From: Aphelocoma coerulescens
Taxonomy: Eukaryota; Chordata; Aves; Passeriformes; Corvidae
Length of the DNA: 64,000 bases
NCBI RefSeq assembly: GCF_041296385.1
Contig: NC_091014.1
Span: forward strand, 49,556,078 to 49,620,077
Direction of reading: 5' to 3'
Below, piece by piece: positions 36,713 to 51,033 of this stretch (positions are counted from its first letter, which is position 1; every line of letters starts with the position of its first letter). Under the pieces are notes generated by a model. The model did no database searches, was not told the DNA's origin, and saw only the letters and a program-made list of their open reading frames with translations. The translations under genes were made by a program, and so were the position numbers.

Positions 36713-39700
36713 TGTGGAGCAGTTCACACAGGACATACAGCAATTCAAAATATACTTATCGCCTACAGCAGTATATATCCCAGAGTTACAACCATGACAA
36801 GGTATTATTGTTCTACTGCTAGCATTAATATTCACCCACTTTTTAAGGGGAAAAGTTGTAGAAGTATCACAATGATAAAAATCTGAAAAGTGTTTGTAGG
36901 CTTTGATACAGGAGCCATCACTGGTAATGTCAGTAGTCTAGCACTATGAAGTGACAGCATGATGCTACGGCCACAGCCCATCCCAATTCACTGCCAAAAC
37001 ACACGCACATTGCCTGTAAATCTTACGAAAACTGTGTGGAACTGCTTCCTTAAAAGAAAGATCTGCAGGAAGAAATACCAGGGTTTGGTCTCACAGGAAG
37101 AGTTCTGGGCTGCAGAGTGGGAGCAGCTGCAGCAGAGCAACCTCCCAGGGATCTCACTCCTGGGATGCCATCCACTCCAAAAATGGACCTGGGAGGTGGG
37201 CAGGGAACAGCTTTCTGTATGGCCAGCTCCCTATCTCCTTCGTTCTTTGATCATAGAAATGCTAACACTGGCACAAGTAAAGGGGCTGGAAAGTACAGCC
37301 AGATATGGAGGAAAGAGGAAGGGATGCAGCTGCTTGTGCTTACAGCAGCACAAAGCAAACATGAGATGAACCACTATAGTGAAACTTCAACTTCTCTCAC
37401 AATGGGCCACCCAAGAGAAGAGGGCAGCTAGGATAAAAAAAAATCTGTAAAGAGCCATAAAGCAAATGCTTTAACAGAAACCATGATCTATGAGCCCATG
37501 CATTCTAGTACTCAGTAGCTCCTGTCTTAACAGCAATGAGTGTGGACTCACCCTATTTCAGAGTGGCTGCTTAGCCTTGGCCATACCACTGTCGCAGACA
37601 GCATTTGGCACACTGGAGGAAGCAAAACACATTTTGTGACATGTTGGTAATAGGCAGCATTAACTTTATTTTTGGGTACCGTGTGTTATGTCATCCAGGA
37701 ATGTCACCACTATCAAGATCTTAAATTCATTAATTTACAGGAAATATGCACCAACATGTATGATGTGACCTAAAGAGGGTCCTCAATTATCGCTCTACCT
37801 GCACTGCAGCAGCAGCCAGCTGACCAATTTCATCACTTTTCTTTCAGCAAGGACACTCCCTAAAAGAATAAACTTTGAATAACTGATAAACTCAGTATAG
37901 GTTATGTTGTGACATACAACCTTAGCATGAAAATAATTAATTAAAAAAATTCTCCATCTAAATTTTTTTCCTGACATCTTTTACTACCTTGGTTTGTAAT
38001 CTTTGCTCATTAAACAATTATGATATTAAATGCCAGCCCCCCTCTCCCCAAGTTTCACACCCCCAATCCACCTTCACCAACCTCATATTTTAACACCAAA
38101 CAGAAGAAGCTACTGCATACGTAAAAGCTACAAATTCATCTCAACTCCAGCTATACTAATCTATACTATATACAGCTATACTACCTATACAACTCCAACA
38201 TTTAATCTATACTAATACTGTTTTCTTTCAGGTAGCCTGATTGATCAGCCTACTTTAAATAAATTGAGAGAAATTTTGACTAACCTACATTCAGTTTGGA
38301 TTGTGATGTTGCTTGCCAGATTTTTAACCCCAAATCTTGTACATTTTCCAAATACATGATATGGCTTTAAAAAAGCTATTAGTTCTCCCTTATATCCTGG
38401 CTTTGTTCATATCCTTAATGCTGTCACAACGGTATCAATGGTAGTCCTTAACTTAAAAAAAGGCAATGGCCATCATGGCAGAGCAGAATCATACATCACA
38501 GGCAGAGCCAGCATCATCCTGTACTTTGACTCTTAATCTGTGAGGAGGAAGCACCGTGGGTGGGAAAGAACAGGCTCTATAAGCCCAGCAGGACGGCTGG
38601 ATTAACTCTGCCAGGGGCAGCAAGGGGACAGCAAAAGCATTTCTCAAAATATCTCTTTCTTTCATGCTTTGAGGTAAGAGCAGGAAGGAATACCATCAAA
38701 AAGTGGGGTTACAAAAGGATACAAATAAAGTAGCAAAAATATTCATCTGTCAATAGCTCAAGTAAGTTCTTCCCATGTGGTTCTGAGCAACACATTGAAT
38801 TCCAACAGAAAAGATTATTGTCTGTGTGATTCGAGAGAAATTGAAACCACAAGGCAGTTCAGATCATACACATCTTCTTATGCAGATTCCTTCATTAAAC
38901 ATTCAACATTCATCTGGCTTAAGGAAGAAACGTTTTTGTACACAACCAAATTAGAACAAAGCAAGCTGTACTGAAGAGCTCTCCAAACATGAGGCTGATT
39001 TTGTACTATGGTTAAGAAAAAAAAGATAAACCGAACTTCATATTAACAGTGAAAACTGGCAAAGTTTTGGTCATCTCAAACTTCTGTCCTTGATGTCATT
39101 TTATAACATCCAAACTGGAACAAGAATACAGATGTATGTTTTTGAATCTGCGGTTTGGGCAGATCCATTATTAATGAGGCATTCTGGCAAAACCCACCAA
39201 TGAATGGGCTATCAGGGGAAAGGTTTTCTTGCTACAAATTCTATTTGAATTTTCTCAGTGAGAAGGGCTGTACAGGACTGACTCCTCATACAGGGTAGTG
39301 CAGCATGTGCTCTACACCTCCACTCTTTCTCCTTTTTCTCTTCAGCCTTACCAAAAGTTCCTGAAAAAGGAAGGTTCTCTTCAAAGGGAGTATAAACCTC
39401 ATCTCCATGGCCCAGGCTTTGATTTTCTTGTTCTTTATCTTAACCCCACCCAACCCATACAATAAAGTCAAAAGAAGGAAAGACATTTCCAAGGATTCCA
39501 TTTCTCACTTTTCCCATCAGTAGCAGTAATACCGACAGGTCCTTATTTTGCAGTGTTACATGAGGGGATATTTGGACTTCCATGAAACCAAAATGACTTA
39601 TCAAACCTGTGGGTTCAGCTAACCGCAGGATAGTTGTCCCATGTTGCAAGAAGTCAGAGGCCCTGAATTACGCCTATAATGATTTCCAAACCACATGGAA

Positions 39701-39810
39701 TGTTGTCAAGAATCTCCCCAATCTCTAGTCATGTCTTTTTATAATTCTAAATATTGTAATTCAGCAAGTATCTTGGCAGTGCTAGCTTAAACTTAGCATT
39801 GTTAGCTTAA

Positions 39811-39866
39811 CAGTTGGACTTGATCATCTTAGAGGTCTTTTCCTACCTAAATGATCCTATGACTAT
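39811..39866 (+). mobile_element. CR1 LINE 3'-end remnant, very short
   Basis: About 56 bp: gttggacttgatcatcttag, then aggtcttttcctacctaaat and the tail gatcctatgac. The order matches the last bases of CR1, sense orientation. Confidence 0.72.
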
Positions 39867-41645
39867 AAATATCCTTAACCCAACAACTAACCCCTCTGAT
39901 TCTTGAATTATGGTTTTTGTTAATATTTAACCTAAATGGTCACTTCTGTATCTCCTGTTCTGTCCTCACCAATTTATGAAAATAATTCATCATTATGAAG
40001 AGTTTTACTTTCTTCTGCAAGTCCTTTACTGTAACATGCATACCATTTTGCAAAACTCTCCTACCAAGAACAGAAATTTGTTTTCTTTTCCTAGTTTGTT
40101 TTAAGTGGACATAAAGAATATATGTATAAGCACATTTTCCCAGGTGAAATATGAAGGGAAATATGCTAGGGGACAGAAATCTACAAGTTTCTATTCACAC
40201 TCCTCTTGCTACTATGCACAACATTCATATATCACTGTACTTTTTTTGTGTTCTGTTGTTGACTGATGTTCAGTCAAATATCCAGTAACCCTAGTCCTCC
40301 TGCCCAAATTATTCCCCCATAGTGCTGTTCAGTCATATACTCAGAGCTCATTATAGTCTCTCATGTGATCTGTACTTTCAAAATAAATCACTTTCACATT
40401 TCTTCAATTAAATCTTATATAACTGTTCAGCCCATTTATGCATTGTGAAGATCATACTCTATTTTAATCCTATTTTACAACTATTACTACAATGTTAAAT
40501 AATCACCCTTCAGATCCGAAATAATGCCATGAAAACCCACATTTGTTTGGGATGACAAGTTTTGCTACAGCAAAAAAAGAGATTAGTTTACATGTACACT
40601 TATATCTCTTTATATATAGTATTAGGTATAATAGCCAGAGGCATTACTGTGAAGCCAATTAAGTTTCTATATCATCTTGTCACAAACATGCACTAAAGTA
40701 CAGATCACATTAACTCACTATAACATAAGAAATCCTGTCATGAACATTTTACACCAAATCACCACATGAACTCTGATTAATAATGAATCAGAAGAGTAGA
40801 TTTATACGAATAACAGGCAAAGAGAAAAAAACTCTTATTATGGACAATTAGATGATAATGTAACCTACATATTTGCTATATTCTAATATGTAGCCACCTG
40901 GGGTATCTTCACATGACTTACTTAAAGTGTATTTCTGAGTTGTACTAGAGAATTAAATAACATTTTGGCTTTTCAAATTAGTCAGTAAGCCTAAATTTAG
41001 TCACTGTTAAGTATAGTTTTAGAAAGTCTACTATTCAAGCATGCATCTCATTTATGTGGGTTTTTTAATTCTTCCTGTATTTGTGATCCAGATCTGGATC
41101 CAGAAAAGTGTAAGCCTTTTCTCATTTTAAGAATCCTGACATTTAAACTTGTTTCTGCTGTAATAAGAATCTTTGAATCATAAAGTATTTTCCATTCATA
41201 TTTTGTGTCCACATTTTCTTCTCAAACAGATTTGTCACAAATACTCAACTGCATAAATAAACCAAATTTCTGAACAGAATTGTAAGGAAATGACTGTGTT
41301 GAATTTAAAATATGCTTTTGAAATGTTATATTTCTGCATTAAAAACCACAGGCTTACTTAGCAGTGGGCAACTTCTTAATTTTCAGGAACTTTTGCTTTG
41401 TTTTGGCCTAAAGTTGGTCCAGTGATCTTTCAGGAATGAACACCGATTGCAAGGAATTTACCAAGCACTGATGTTCCCACTGAGCCCTGGGAGCTGGGTA
41501 CTCTCCCTGGCTATGGGTCCAAAGGACAGAACCAGCACAAGAGTGGTGCAGGCAGCTTTTTCCCATCAAAGCATGGGAAAAATTATCCAGGTTCTTCACA
41601 CTTGAAGATTCAGAATTATATATAAAATTAGCAAAACATTTTAAA

Positions 41646-41866
41646 ATCATAGAACCATAGAACAAGATGAGTTGGAAGGGACCCATCAGGATCGTCAAGT
41701 CCAACTCCCAGCCCTGCACAGAACCATCCTCAAGAGTCACACCCTGTGCCTGAGAGTACTGTCCAAACGCTTCTTGAGCTCTGTCAGGCTTGGTGCTGTG
41801 ACCACTGCCCTGGGGAGCCTGTTCCCAACCAGTGCCCAACCACCTCCTGGGTGAAAAGAAAGCACT
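41646..41866 (-). mobile_element. CR1 LINE 3'-end fragment
   Basis: Plus strand starts atcatagaaccatagaacaa, then gttggaagggacccatcagg, cgtcaagtccaactcccagc, gtccaaacgcttcttgagct and cctggggagcctgttcccaa. This is CR1 in antisense, of the subtype with a tcctcaagagtcacaccctg segment, the same subtype as the copy at 52075-52390. Confidence 0.92.
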
Positions 41867-42986
41867 GAATGTACTGGCTCTTCAGAATTGCTCAGGATAT
41901 GAAAATATGTATTTCAGTTTGGAAAACAGAGGGAGCAGAGTACAGTGCACTGACTAGCTCCCTGAAGTTTCAAGACTGTTCCTAGAGAACAGCTCTCTGC
42001 TGGCAGAGCCTTCTGGGGACTGACACAGAAGATCCAGTTCAAAACCAGGATGCTGGTAGGCTTAGGGGTGGAGTAGTCTGAAGCACAGTGGAATGCTACA
42101 GTGCACAAATTTTCCTACCACCACCCCAGAGTGCCCTTTCTGCTTGGAGCTGCTTTGCTGCCATCCTGCACCTCCACTGCTGCCAACAGGGTCATGCTGA
42201 ATGCATTGCTGCATGCTTCATGTCTGGCTTCACCTCGGGCATCAACGAATGCTCTCATCTTCAGAGACAACTAGGACTGTAGTGATCAGTAAGGCCTCAG
42301 TAGATTTGTTCTACATTTGATCTACATTTGATTTACAGACCAATGGGAAATAAGACCTTGCACAGGCCAGGGATGCCTCTGCATCGATGCTCAGGGCAAG
42401 CAAACAAATGACAAAACACCATGTGCAAATCATAAATGAAAAGATGGTGAGAGACACCATGAGTTACAACTAAGTGCTAACTGTACAAGGAATTATATCT
42501 GTTGAGAACTTAAAATGCAAATGCTAGGTTTTGTTAATCTGCTTTTTAACTGCAGATACAACCAACGCAAACTCCTGAAATAATAGGCAAAATGAGAATT
42601 TGGAACCTACGAGAGATAAAATGAGTGCTAGAATTTTAAGAGGATGAATAACATGGGAGAAGAATAGGAAGACCAGAAAATGGGTCATTATAGTAATCAG
42701 ATGAGAAGTAGCTAATGGAAGAATTAACATTTTACAATAAAATTAAAAAGCAACTATTTAAAGGATATCAGTAGGTGACATCAGAAGGCATTTGTGATAA
42801 CCAGAGTAGACTATTTTATCTGTCTCTTCTGGCTGTTGGGGTAACTTTCCCATTTTCTTCTTTGCAAATTCAACTTCCTTCCCTCCCTGTCAACCTCCCT
42901 CTTTCTCTTTACATTTCATTTTCAGCTCAACAGACCCCAAATTCCTTTTCCCTTGCAGCTTTCCTCCTTATTAAGGAGGAAAAATG

Positions 42987-43040
42987 TAAGTAAAAATGTG
43001 TGATGTGTGTTACCGTCTATGTACACACACAATGGCTAGA
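42987..43040. repeat. 54-bp dispersed direct repeat, copy A
   Basis: The 54-base block from taagtaaaaatg to aatggctaga matches 44811-44864 with only 3 mismatches by my count and no gaps. Similarity stops abruptly at both ends. Inside it, gtgtgttac and gtacacac form an imperfect inverted repeat. I do not recognise the family. Confidence 0.85.
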
Positions 43041-44392
43041 AAGGTCTCCTTTATTTATTTAGCACCCATCACCAGCTCAGCAATTTATCTGCACTTGCAA
43101 CCATATTCCCACCTCATCCAGCTGACCACTGCAGAGGTGACAGGGAGAAATAACAACAAAAGAATAAGCAAAAACTGCTGACCAATGAATAAGGCAAAAA
43201 GTCCACAGAAACATGGGAAAGAAGCAGTTGGATTAATAATAAAATCAGGTTTGATTTAATGGCATCTGCTCTCCTCCATAAGCAGTGAAATAACCATGTA
43301 ATGAACATTTTTAATGTATGTTTAATGTCTATTATATATGTTATTTACAGGATAACCACTCAGGGTTGCAGAAAAAGACCACCTCATTCTTCAGCAATCT
43401 CTGTCCTTATTTTGCAACTCTAGGATACCGTGCAAATGAAGAGAACAAACACCCACATACGTTTCTATTCTTTCATGGTCTGTGCAGTCTTGTGTACAAG
43501 TGGTGCTGCAAGGAGAACTGCAACCACCTCCCCTCATCAGCTGTGACCTAGGACGACTGAGTTTACAACCACACATAGTATGATTGCTTAATTCTTTTTT
43601 GAGATAAAACGTATAGAGAACACATTGTTTTACCAATAGGAAGCATTATGCAGAATGGATGGCTATTCAATAACATTTTGAAGAAAGAACTGATTTTGTG
43701 ATCATGGGCTCCTGCTATGAATTTTATTTGTATAAAATTGTGCATCTAATTTTTAGCTATTTAAAATCCCACGAAATCTCCTCACCGGGATACATTTTCT
43801 TCCTGTCTAAACCAAAAATTATTACACTGTCATGACACAAGAAACACTTAGAAAATCTAAAAATTTAGTCCTGTATGTGTTACCATTGTATAATTTTGAT
43901 AAAAAATTTCATAATCCCCCAGGAACAGGCATGTATGTTAAAACCATTTACGGTCATCTTTAGTAATTTACAAGCTTCAGTGGTTCAGAATTTCATATTT
44001 TTAAGAAAATGTGGCATGTGTTTGTATAAGCAAGTTTCATCCCTCATTATCCATCTCCCTCCTACACCTTTCTAGTATAAAAACCCCTTCTGCTTGCTGA
44101 CAGAATACTAATTTGGCTCCATTTAAATGCTAAAGCAATGTAGTCCAGCTATCTCATTTAAAACATGTGTAAAGCTGTGAAACAATTGACAAGCACAACG
44201 AAGAGTGTCTATCATAAGATTTGCAGGGAATTATTTTTCAATAGGTACTCAAAAGCCAAAAGCTTATACTAGTCATCTTTTTCTTTTTCCACGTCTCTTA
44301 AAATCAGGGACAGGAAAAGGGTAGTATTTATCTCACAGCCCACCATTTCATATGACCTGTTAAGATTAAAGGCCAGATGATGTATATTCAGA

Positions 44393-44393
<1 letters not shown>

Positions 44394-44435
<42 letters not shown>
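44394..44435. repeat. Compound (CA)n(TA)n microsatellite
   Basis: Eleven CA units run directly into about ten TA units. It creates the I/Y- and V/C-rich part of the minus-strand frame at 44269-44583. It is probably length-polymorphic. Confidence 0.95.
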
Positions 44436-44810
44436 GGTCTCTCTTTGTGCAAGGGCAGTCACTTATTCTTTTAACTTCAACCACATTTTTATTCTGCGTG
44501 TGTGATAAGAAAATGTGCATTAACAAAGCCTGCATCAAAAATAAATTGAGGGCAGGAAGAATTTCCATATGTGAAAAGTACAAAAACTCTAAATACAGAG
44601 CACTCTACAGACAAGACCTGGGCTGGTATCCCTCAGAGATACCTTCAAGTGACCTGTATTGACAAATCTCTCAGACAACCCTCCTCACAAAGGCATAGTT
44701 TTAAGGCAAAAATGGAAAGTATAATGAATCTTGCATTGGCATGATTCATTGAGTTGATTCCAAACACTTGGTCTGCAAGTATGTGCGGTTTAAATAAATA
44801 CACCCACTCT

Positions 44811-44864
44811 TAAGTAAAAATGCGTGATGTGTGTTACTGTCTTTGTACACACACAATGGCTAGA
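44811..44864. repeat. 54-bp dispersed direct repeat, copy B
   Basis: Second copy of the block at 42987-43040, same orientation, 1,824 bp away, 51 of 54 positions identical. The flanks are unrelated, so this is not part of a longer duplication that I can see. Confidence 0.85.
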
Positions 44865-47800
44865 CAGCAGGAAAGAAAAATGTGCAAGAGACCCCTCATA
44901 CTACTGCAGCAGAGCCAGGCACAACATGCCTGAGAAACAGAGATCACCAAAGCCTGCATTTGAGTAGCATCAATCTGCTCCAGGTCAGAGCAAACTGGGA
45001 GCTAAGCCTCATATTTCTGGGGTACACAACTGAGGAAATACTCATTCAGATGTTCCACAGAGGCTCACACAATCTATTTTAAGTTCAATATCAAGGCAGC
45101 TTCCCCCACCCCAAACAAAAATGCAGACACAAGCTACTGTGCTAAAATGTTCCTCACACAGCAGAGAAGGTACATGGACAAGTGAGATAGCAGAACCTGA
45201 TAAAATTTACAACTGAGATTAAGATGAGATGAAAAAACATTTTCTCTCTAAACTCTCTAATTCCTGAAAGGTTAAAAATCTCCAGAGATTTAGCAGCAGA
45301 AGAGTCACTAGTAAAAATAATTTCTTTCAGAGGGTATATATAACTTTTGTTGTGCAGCTTGCAAGAAGACAAGAGCTGTTGGACACATCTGTATTTCTAA
45401 ATATAATAATCTCATTTACAGTACAGTATTTTAAAGAAACGAAAATGTGGAAGACCTGATTGCAGTTCTAAACCTGCTCTGTGCAACAACACCAATGTAA
45501 GACTGACTTAAGAAGTTGACCCACATACTGAAAAATAGGATCTAAAATTAAATGGGAAAATGTACATCATTATTTTAACGTAGCTCAAAGTTGCACAGCT
45601 AAATCTCTGTGCAGCAAACTGAAAAGTTATCTGTACACTGCAGATTATTATGCACTCAATGAACACACATTTAAATCATTTTTGCTATGTTAGTAGCATT
45701 GAATTTTTCATGCATTTTAAAGTTGGATAAATGGTTATGAAAATAATTCAATAGGTCAGACATTTAATTAACTTAAATATTACCAACAAAATCCTCCAAG
45801 CAGAATCGAAATAATCAAAATGCCTTTTGTTTTTTGCCCTTGCCTGTGGACCCATGTACTTTTTCCAGGGCAGGAGAACCCAGTGAGAAGCCTTCTCAGC
45901 TTGCTGGAAGCCCCAGTACATCTGGGGCTGTACAACCCATACTCCCTGTAGAAACTGCTCATCTTGAGATCTGAGCTAACACTTTATCTTTTGTCTAGAT
46001 TTACATTTATATTCTTGGTCTGAGGTGCCCTGTTCCCAAAGGAATCTTTGCTTTGTAAGAATTTTTGAATGCACACTGAATATCAGCTTGACACTGTTTA
46101 GTAACGAAGTGTACATGCACTACAACTTTGAAAGTACCTAAAATACTTTCCACAAGTTTATAAGTTAACTGCCTGCAATGATCTAATGCCAGTGCAAGAT
46201 TCTCCTTCAAACACCACATATTGGTAACAAGGATGAGAACCTGGTTTTCTTGATGTCAATGTCAAATACCATTGACTGGAATGAAGCCAGTGTCTCGCTT
46301 GGACATGCTGTACTCCAATAAAATAGGGATTACACTGCATTGCAGAACTGAAAAGGATGGGTACAGTTAAAATGAAATGGTAGAATGAAAGCTGACTGTG
46401 TAAAAATAGTATTTTCTTATTCAGCAGACCTACCCTACAAATGTATTCAATCTCACAGCTGCTTATACTCAGAGCTAGAAAAACACCCTAGGATTACTTT
46501 TAATTTCAATTTCAGAGATGGCACGGTTATGGTGAGAATAAGCAGATCCTGTATATTGTCTTCCCCTCTTGTGGTTTCATCACGAGCCTCGACAAAGTCT
46601 ACCTTCTTCCCAAAATCACAAACTTTTGAATCTCAGCTTTTGTTAGGAAGACAAATGCACAAGTCCCATGACTGCATAGACAGTTTTGAATTAAGACTTT
46701 TGTTTTCCTATGATATTTCAAGTCCTGAGCTTGACTAGTTTTTCATCATGTAGATAATCACTAATTAAAGGACAACTGAACTTCCAAATTCTACACACAG
46801 GAACAATCTGCCCAAGCAGGAGCAGCCCTACTGTAAATTGCCACCTTATTACTGTATAAGGCCAAGAAAGAAGCCTTACAGACACCAAATTAGGCTTTCA
46901 GGCAACATACATATTCTATTTAAGGGAAACCTCTTATTTCCAAACTTGACAACTTTTTCCTTGTGGTTCATAAGACAAAATGAACAGGGCACTTTGTTAA
47001 TTCCCTAAAGCTTCAGCTTTTCACAACACTGGGTTGTCAATGATTCTAACTTTCACTGAAGTAAAAAGAATTTGCAATCTCTGAGGGATGCAAAGAAAAG
47101 CTTGGACACAAGTGTAATCAAACTACAAAAACCCAAAACCATATACAAAGATGAGAGGAGTCGTATGACGGTATCTCTCCCTGACTGTGTTTTGTAAAGA
47201 CCTCTGTTGAGACTCAGGTGTAAAGGACACTGCTGTTAGTGCTAATCTCCTCTTGCCAACCCACTGATTCAGTGTGTAAAGCTGAGGCAGATCTGAGACA
47301 AGCTGGGGACAACCTGCAGTTTTGATGTGTTTCTCCCTCCTCTACAGGAACTTCGTCCAGGAGGTTGGTGCTAAGAGCCACAGATTGGCTCATCCCAGTC
47401 ACAACATTAGTGATATGCTAGGATAAGACACAGATGTTAGCAACTTTTACTAATAGTTGCTCTTGATCCTATATTGTCAACTCTCAACTTTTCCAGACTG
47501 CTTTGTTAACACCCATGTTTTACTACAGCAGAAGGATCTTGGGTCTCAAGAAGAATGATACTCTTGGTGAAATGAAGACAACTGGATGCATCCTATTTGG
47601 TAAGATTTGTCTTTGCATCTCAGGCATCTAAGACTTCTGTCACTCCATGGTAAAGCATAAGAGAAGACATGGGCCATCAAGATGAAATGAAAAAGGGCAG
47701 TAAACTGCACATCAAATGAGTTTGGAACTGGAGAGCAGGGAGCGAAGTACAAGTGCTCAGACACAGCCTCCTGCTTCACTAGATAAATAAGAATAGGGTA

Positions 47801-50800
47801 GAGCAAGGTGATATAAGAAGAAAAATATATGACACGGTATGTTGTATTTCACAGCATGCTAAAAAATGATTAAAGAAATGTGAAGAAGAATGAAAGACTT
47901 GCTCTTTGAGTTTTACTTTCAAATACAGCAATATAACACAGAACCATTCTGATATGTGGCTGTATGCGTCACTTCTGTGTCTATTATCCAGCTTCCTAGA
48001 AAAATGAAATCCAAACCTACACATTTTATCTTATAACAGCAGCACAGGTTTTGCAGAGAGAGAGCTTATGAATGGTAAAACATGAATTTGGCACAGTGAA
48101 AAATACAGTCCAAGTTCAGGGGTCTATTCTCATTGCTTTTATACACTTCTGGAAAGTTACGTAGAAGCATTAGGAGTAGAATAGACTACTGTGAAATGAG
48201 CTCACAAATTAAATTAAGAGAGGGACAGAGCAATGAATAACTGAATCCCCTGAGCCAGAAGAATGCCACGCTGGAGTGTCACAGAAGGATATACAGTATG
48301 TGCTTCTATGCACCCACTTTGCAGCAGACCCACGTAATTTATTAACCTGACAGCAATGCCATACATACCCACAGGCTCTTCCTAACCTCCCTCCTGCCCA
48401 TCAGCATGCTTCCACAGAGAACTGCCAAGGAGACTGACACAATGAAAATGCAGTGGTTTGGCTGCTTTTCAACCTTCTATATACCCTGGAGACATAAGGA
48501 TTACTTATTATTAGCAATTAAGAAATTTAATCCACTATCCTACATTGCATATGATCAAGCTTTATTGTACTCTAGTGAGTCTTATCATAGTACAAACATC
48601 AGGCTATAAGCCCATTTTTTAAATGCATTGACTTTAATTTTATATAGAGTCAACCTTCCCTGTTGCAATGTCATCACTTGATTCTGTGTTGTTGATGAGA
48701 ATGTGGCTCTTGAGTCTCTGAATAATGCAAGTTTATGTTTCTATCAGTGCAGAGGGGAAAAATATTAACTTGATTTCTCTTTCCTATTTTATTTTGAACA
48801 AATGTGAACCTGAAGCACATGTGGATTAACTGAAAAATTTGAGGCTGCAAGTGAAACTTGGCATACTAATAGGAATGAAAACCACATCTTCTAAATCCTA
48901 ACACCATGCCTTATTCATAAAATCATTCTGGCTTTACTTGCTGTATCCACACAATCAGAATGGGTGAAATAAGACCATAAAAAAAACATCTACCATGTAT
49001 ACAGTCTGGCCAGGCACTGTAAGAAGTGATTCACGGTCTTCACTCTCTGAAAGCCTAAAATCAGATTTACCATGCTATTTTCTTATAGTGGCCTTTGTTC
49101 TCCTTAACTAAAGAGGGTATTTATGAAGGTAACAACACTCTTTCTCATGGGCTGCTAGTTCAAGTGAAAAACTGTTATGGTTACATAATAGACATTGCAT
49201 TTACTGACCAAAAATATAAAGAAAGTCCCAATCAAGGATCGTCAAACATTAATCCTTGTAAAAAAGTAAAATATCTGATTAAAATATGTGAGAAAGAAAA
49301 AGTGAATTTCTAATGTCACCATCTATCACACCACTCCATTGCCTTCCATCCCAGACAGAAGGCATATTTATCTGCCTCTGTCTTCCCAGCACAAACACCG
49401 AGGAACTTTCCCACAAACTGGCATTCTGCTCAATCCAGCTCCCATGTGGTACTGGCTTTTTCCTGGGCAGAAGACGAGAGCACCAGGTGCTGGTGGTTCT
49501 CATCAGCCAGGGTACACTATCACAGTGAGAAGAGCAGTATGAAAAGTCACCTGTAACTGAGAGCTTTTACTTAAGCCAATATGCCATTTATCACACAGTG
49601 ACTTGTTTTAAAGAGGCAACTGGTGATTGACCAGTACTACCAGGAGCATAAATAACAGCACATTTTCCTATGGATTTTCATGTATGTGTCCACAATCCTT
49701 CCCTTGGCTCATGCAGAACTCCTCCTTTCTCTGTACCTGTTTCTCTGTATTATTTTCAGCTTCCTCCATCCTCACTGTAATTTCAGCTTCCAACCATGGC
49801 TCTACTACTTAACTGCACTTTTTCCTACCCTCAGCAGTGCAAGCCACAATATCCCTGCCACAATGAGGATATTAAAAGGGTTCCATCTACTCACTTCCAT
49901 GAAAGTTGTGAGAACTTAATACCTCTGAAAGAAACCATTCTTCCAGCTCAAATGCCCAATCAGTTTGAAAGACCAACAGAATCACTGCAAGACCATACTT
50001 CTTTAGGATAAAAAGTATTCTCCAAAAGGAAACTTCAATGAAGTAAATCAGTAACCAAAAATGCTAACATGCATGTCTTTCAATAATACAGTTCAGAGCA
50101 AGAACATCAAATCTTGTTTCTTATGTAACTTCACATAACTGCAGTTATTTAATTACTGCTCACCTCATTAAATAAAAGGATTGTCCTACTCTTAATATTC
50201 TTTTGCTTGTAACAGAAAAGTTAAAGCACTCCAAATTTAGATTCCATTCTGTCCTTCTGCAATGATAAACACAAGTCAGCAAAAGAAACCTAGGCTGCGC
50301 ACTCGTGTTTACCTAAATGACATGATGTTCATGTAGAGTGAATGTCAATCTGTGCTCCTGTCAGAACAGTAATTAAGCAACTGTCTTCAGTGATTCCTCT
50401 CACCTGAGTATGCATGTCCAGAATTTATACACAGCATTCTTTTGATGCAGATTGGAAAGAGAGATCTGATCCTTAGGAAGAGCAAGGATCAGATTGATTT
50501 CTGAGCTTATAATACATCTACACTAACATATTAAAGTATTTTGAAATTAGAAAAATTCCAGTTCTTTGATGGTTTCTCCATAAAGGAAAGCATTTTTACC
50601 AAAATAGCCATACAGGTGATCTTCCGTTCAGTGAAGAACCAAGTCGTCAACCTGGCTGTTCAAATAACGAAAACATCAGACAGGCTTCTGTCAGTCTCAT
50701 TATTACTACTGGGGAATTTTAAACAGGGGTGAAATGAAACACAAAGCTCACTAAATCCGGGGAGCCAAGGAAGTCCTACAGTCCATGTTAGTATGCCGCT

Positions 50801-51011
50801 GCTGCTGATGATGATCCAAGGGTTGTCTAGACGCTGCCAGTGCCAAGATAAATCAACACCTAACCCCTAACACCTGAGCCCTAACACACTGCAGCTAGGT
50901 GCTGTCAGAAGAGGCGAAACTGAGGTGAGGATGGTCAAACAGGCAGTGACCAACCCAGGATGCATAAGTTTCCTTAATGCAGAATTTTCACTTATTAGGA
51001 CATGAAAATGT

Positions 51012-51033
51012 AAAAAAAAAAAAAAAAAAAAAA
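51012..51033. repeat. Poly-A run of 22
   Basis: Twenty-two consecutive A. The 250 bp before it show no recognisable retrocopied gene, and I see no target duplication, so I annotate only the homopolymer. Confidence 0.9.

Noticed and set aside
36341..36886. 181-codon plus-strand open frame, the longest in the window
   Set aside because: It lies almost wholly within an antisense CR1 fragment whose tail and internal order are recognisable.
44269..44583. Minus-strand 104-codon frame
   Set aside because: It runs across the CA/TA microsatellite, giving repeated IY and VC residues, with no recognisable domain.
50857..50886. Telomere-like CCTAACCCCTAACAC...CCCTAAC
   Set aside because: Only two or three imperfect units; too short and irregular to call an interstitial telomeric array.
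50740..51033. Possible retrocopy ending in 22 A
   Set aside because: No gene or RNA match in the preceding sequence, no poly(A) signal just before the run and no target-site duplication visible.
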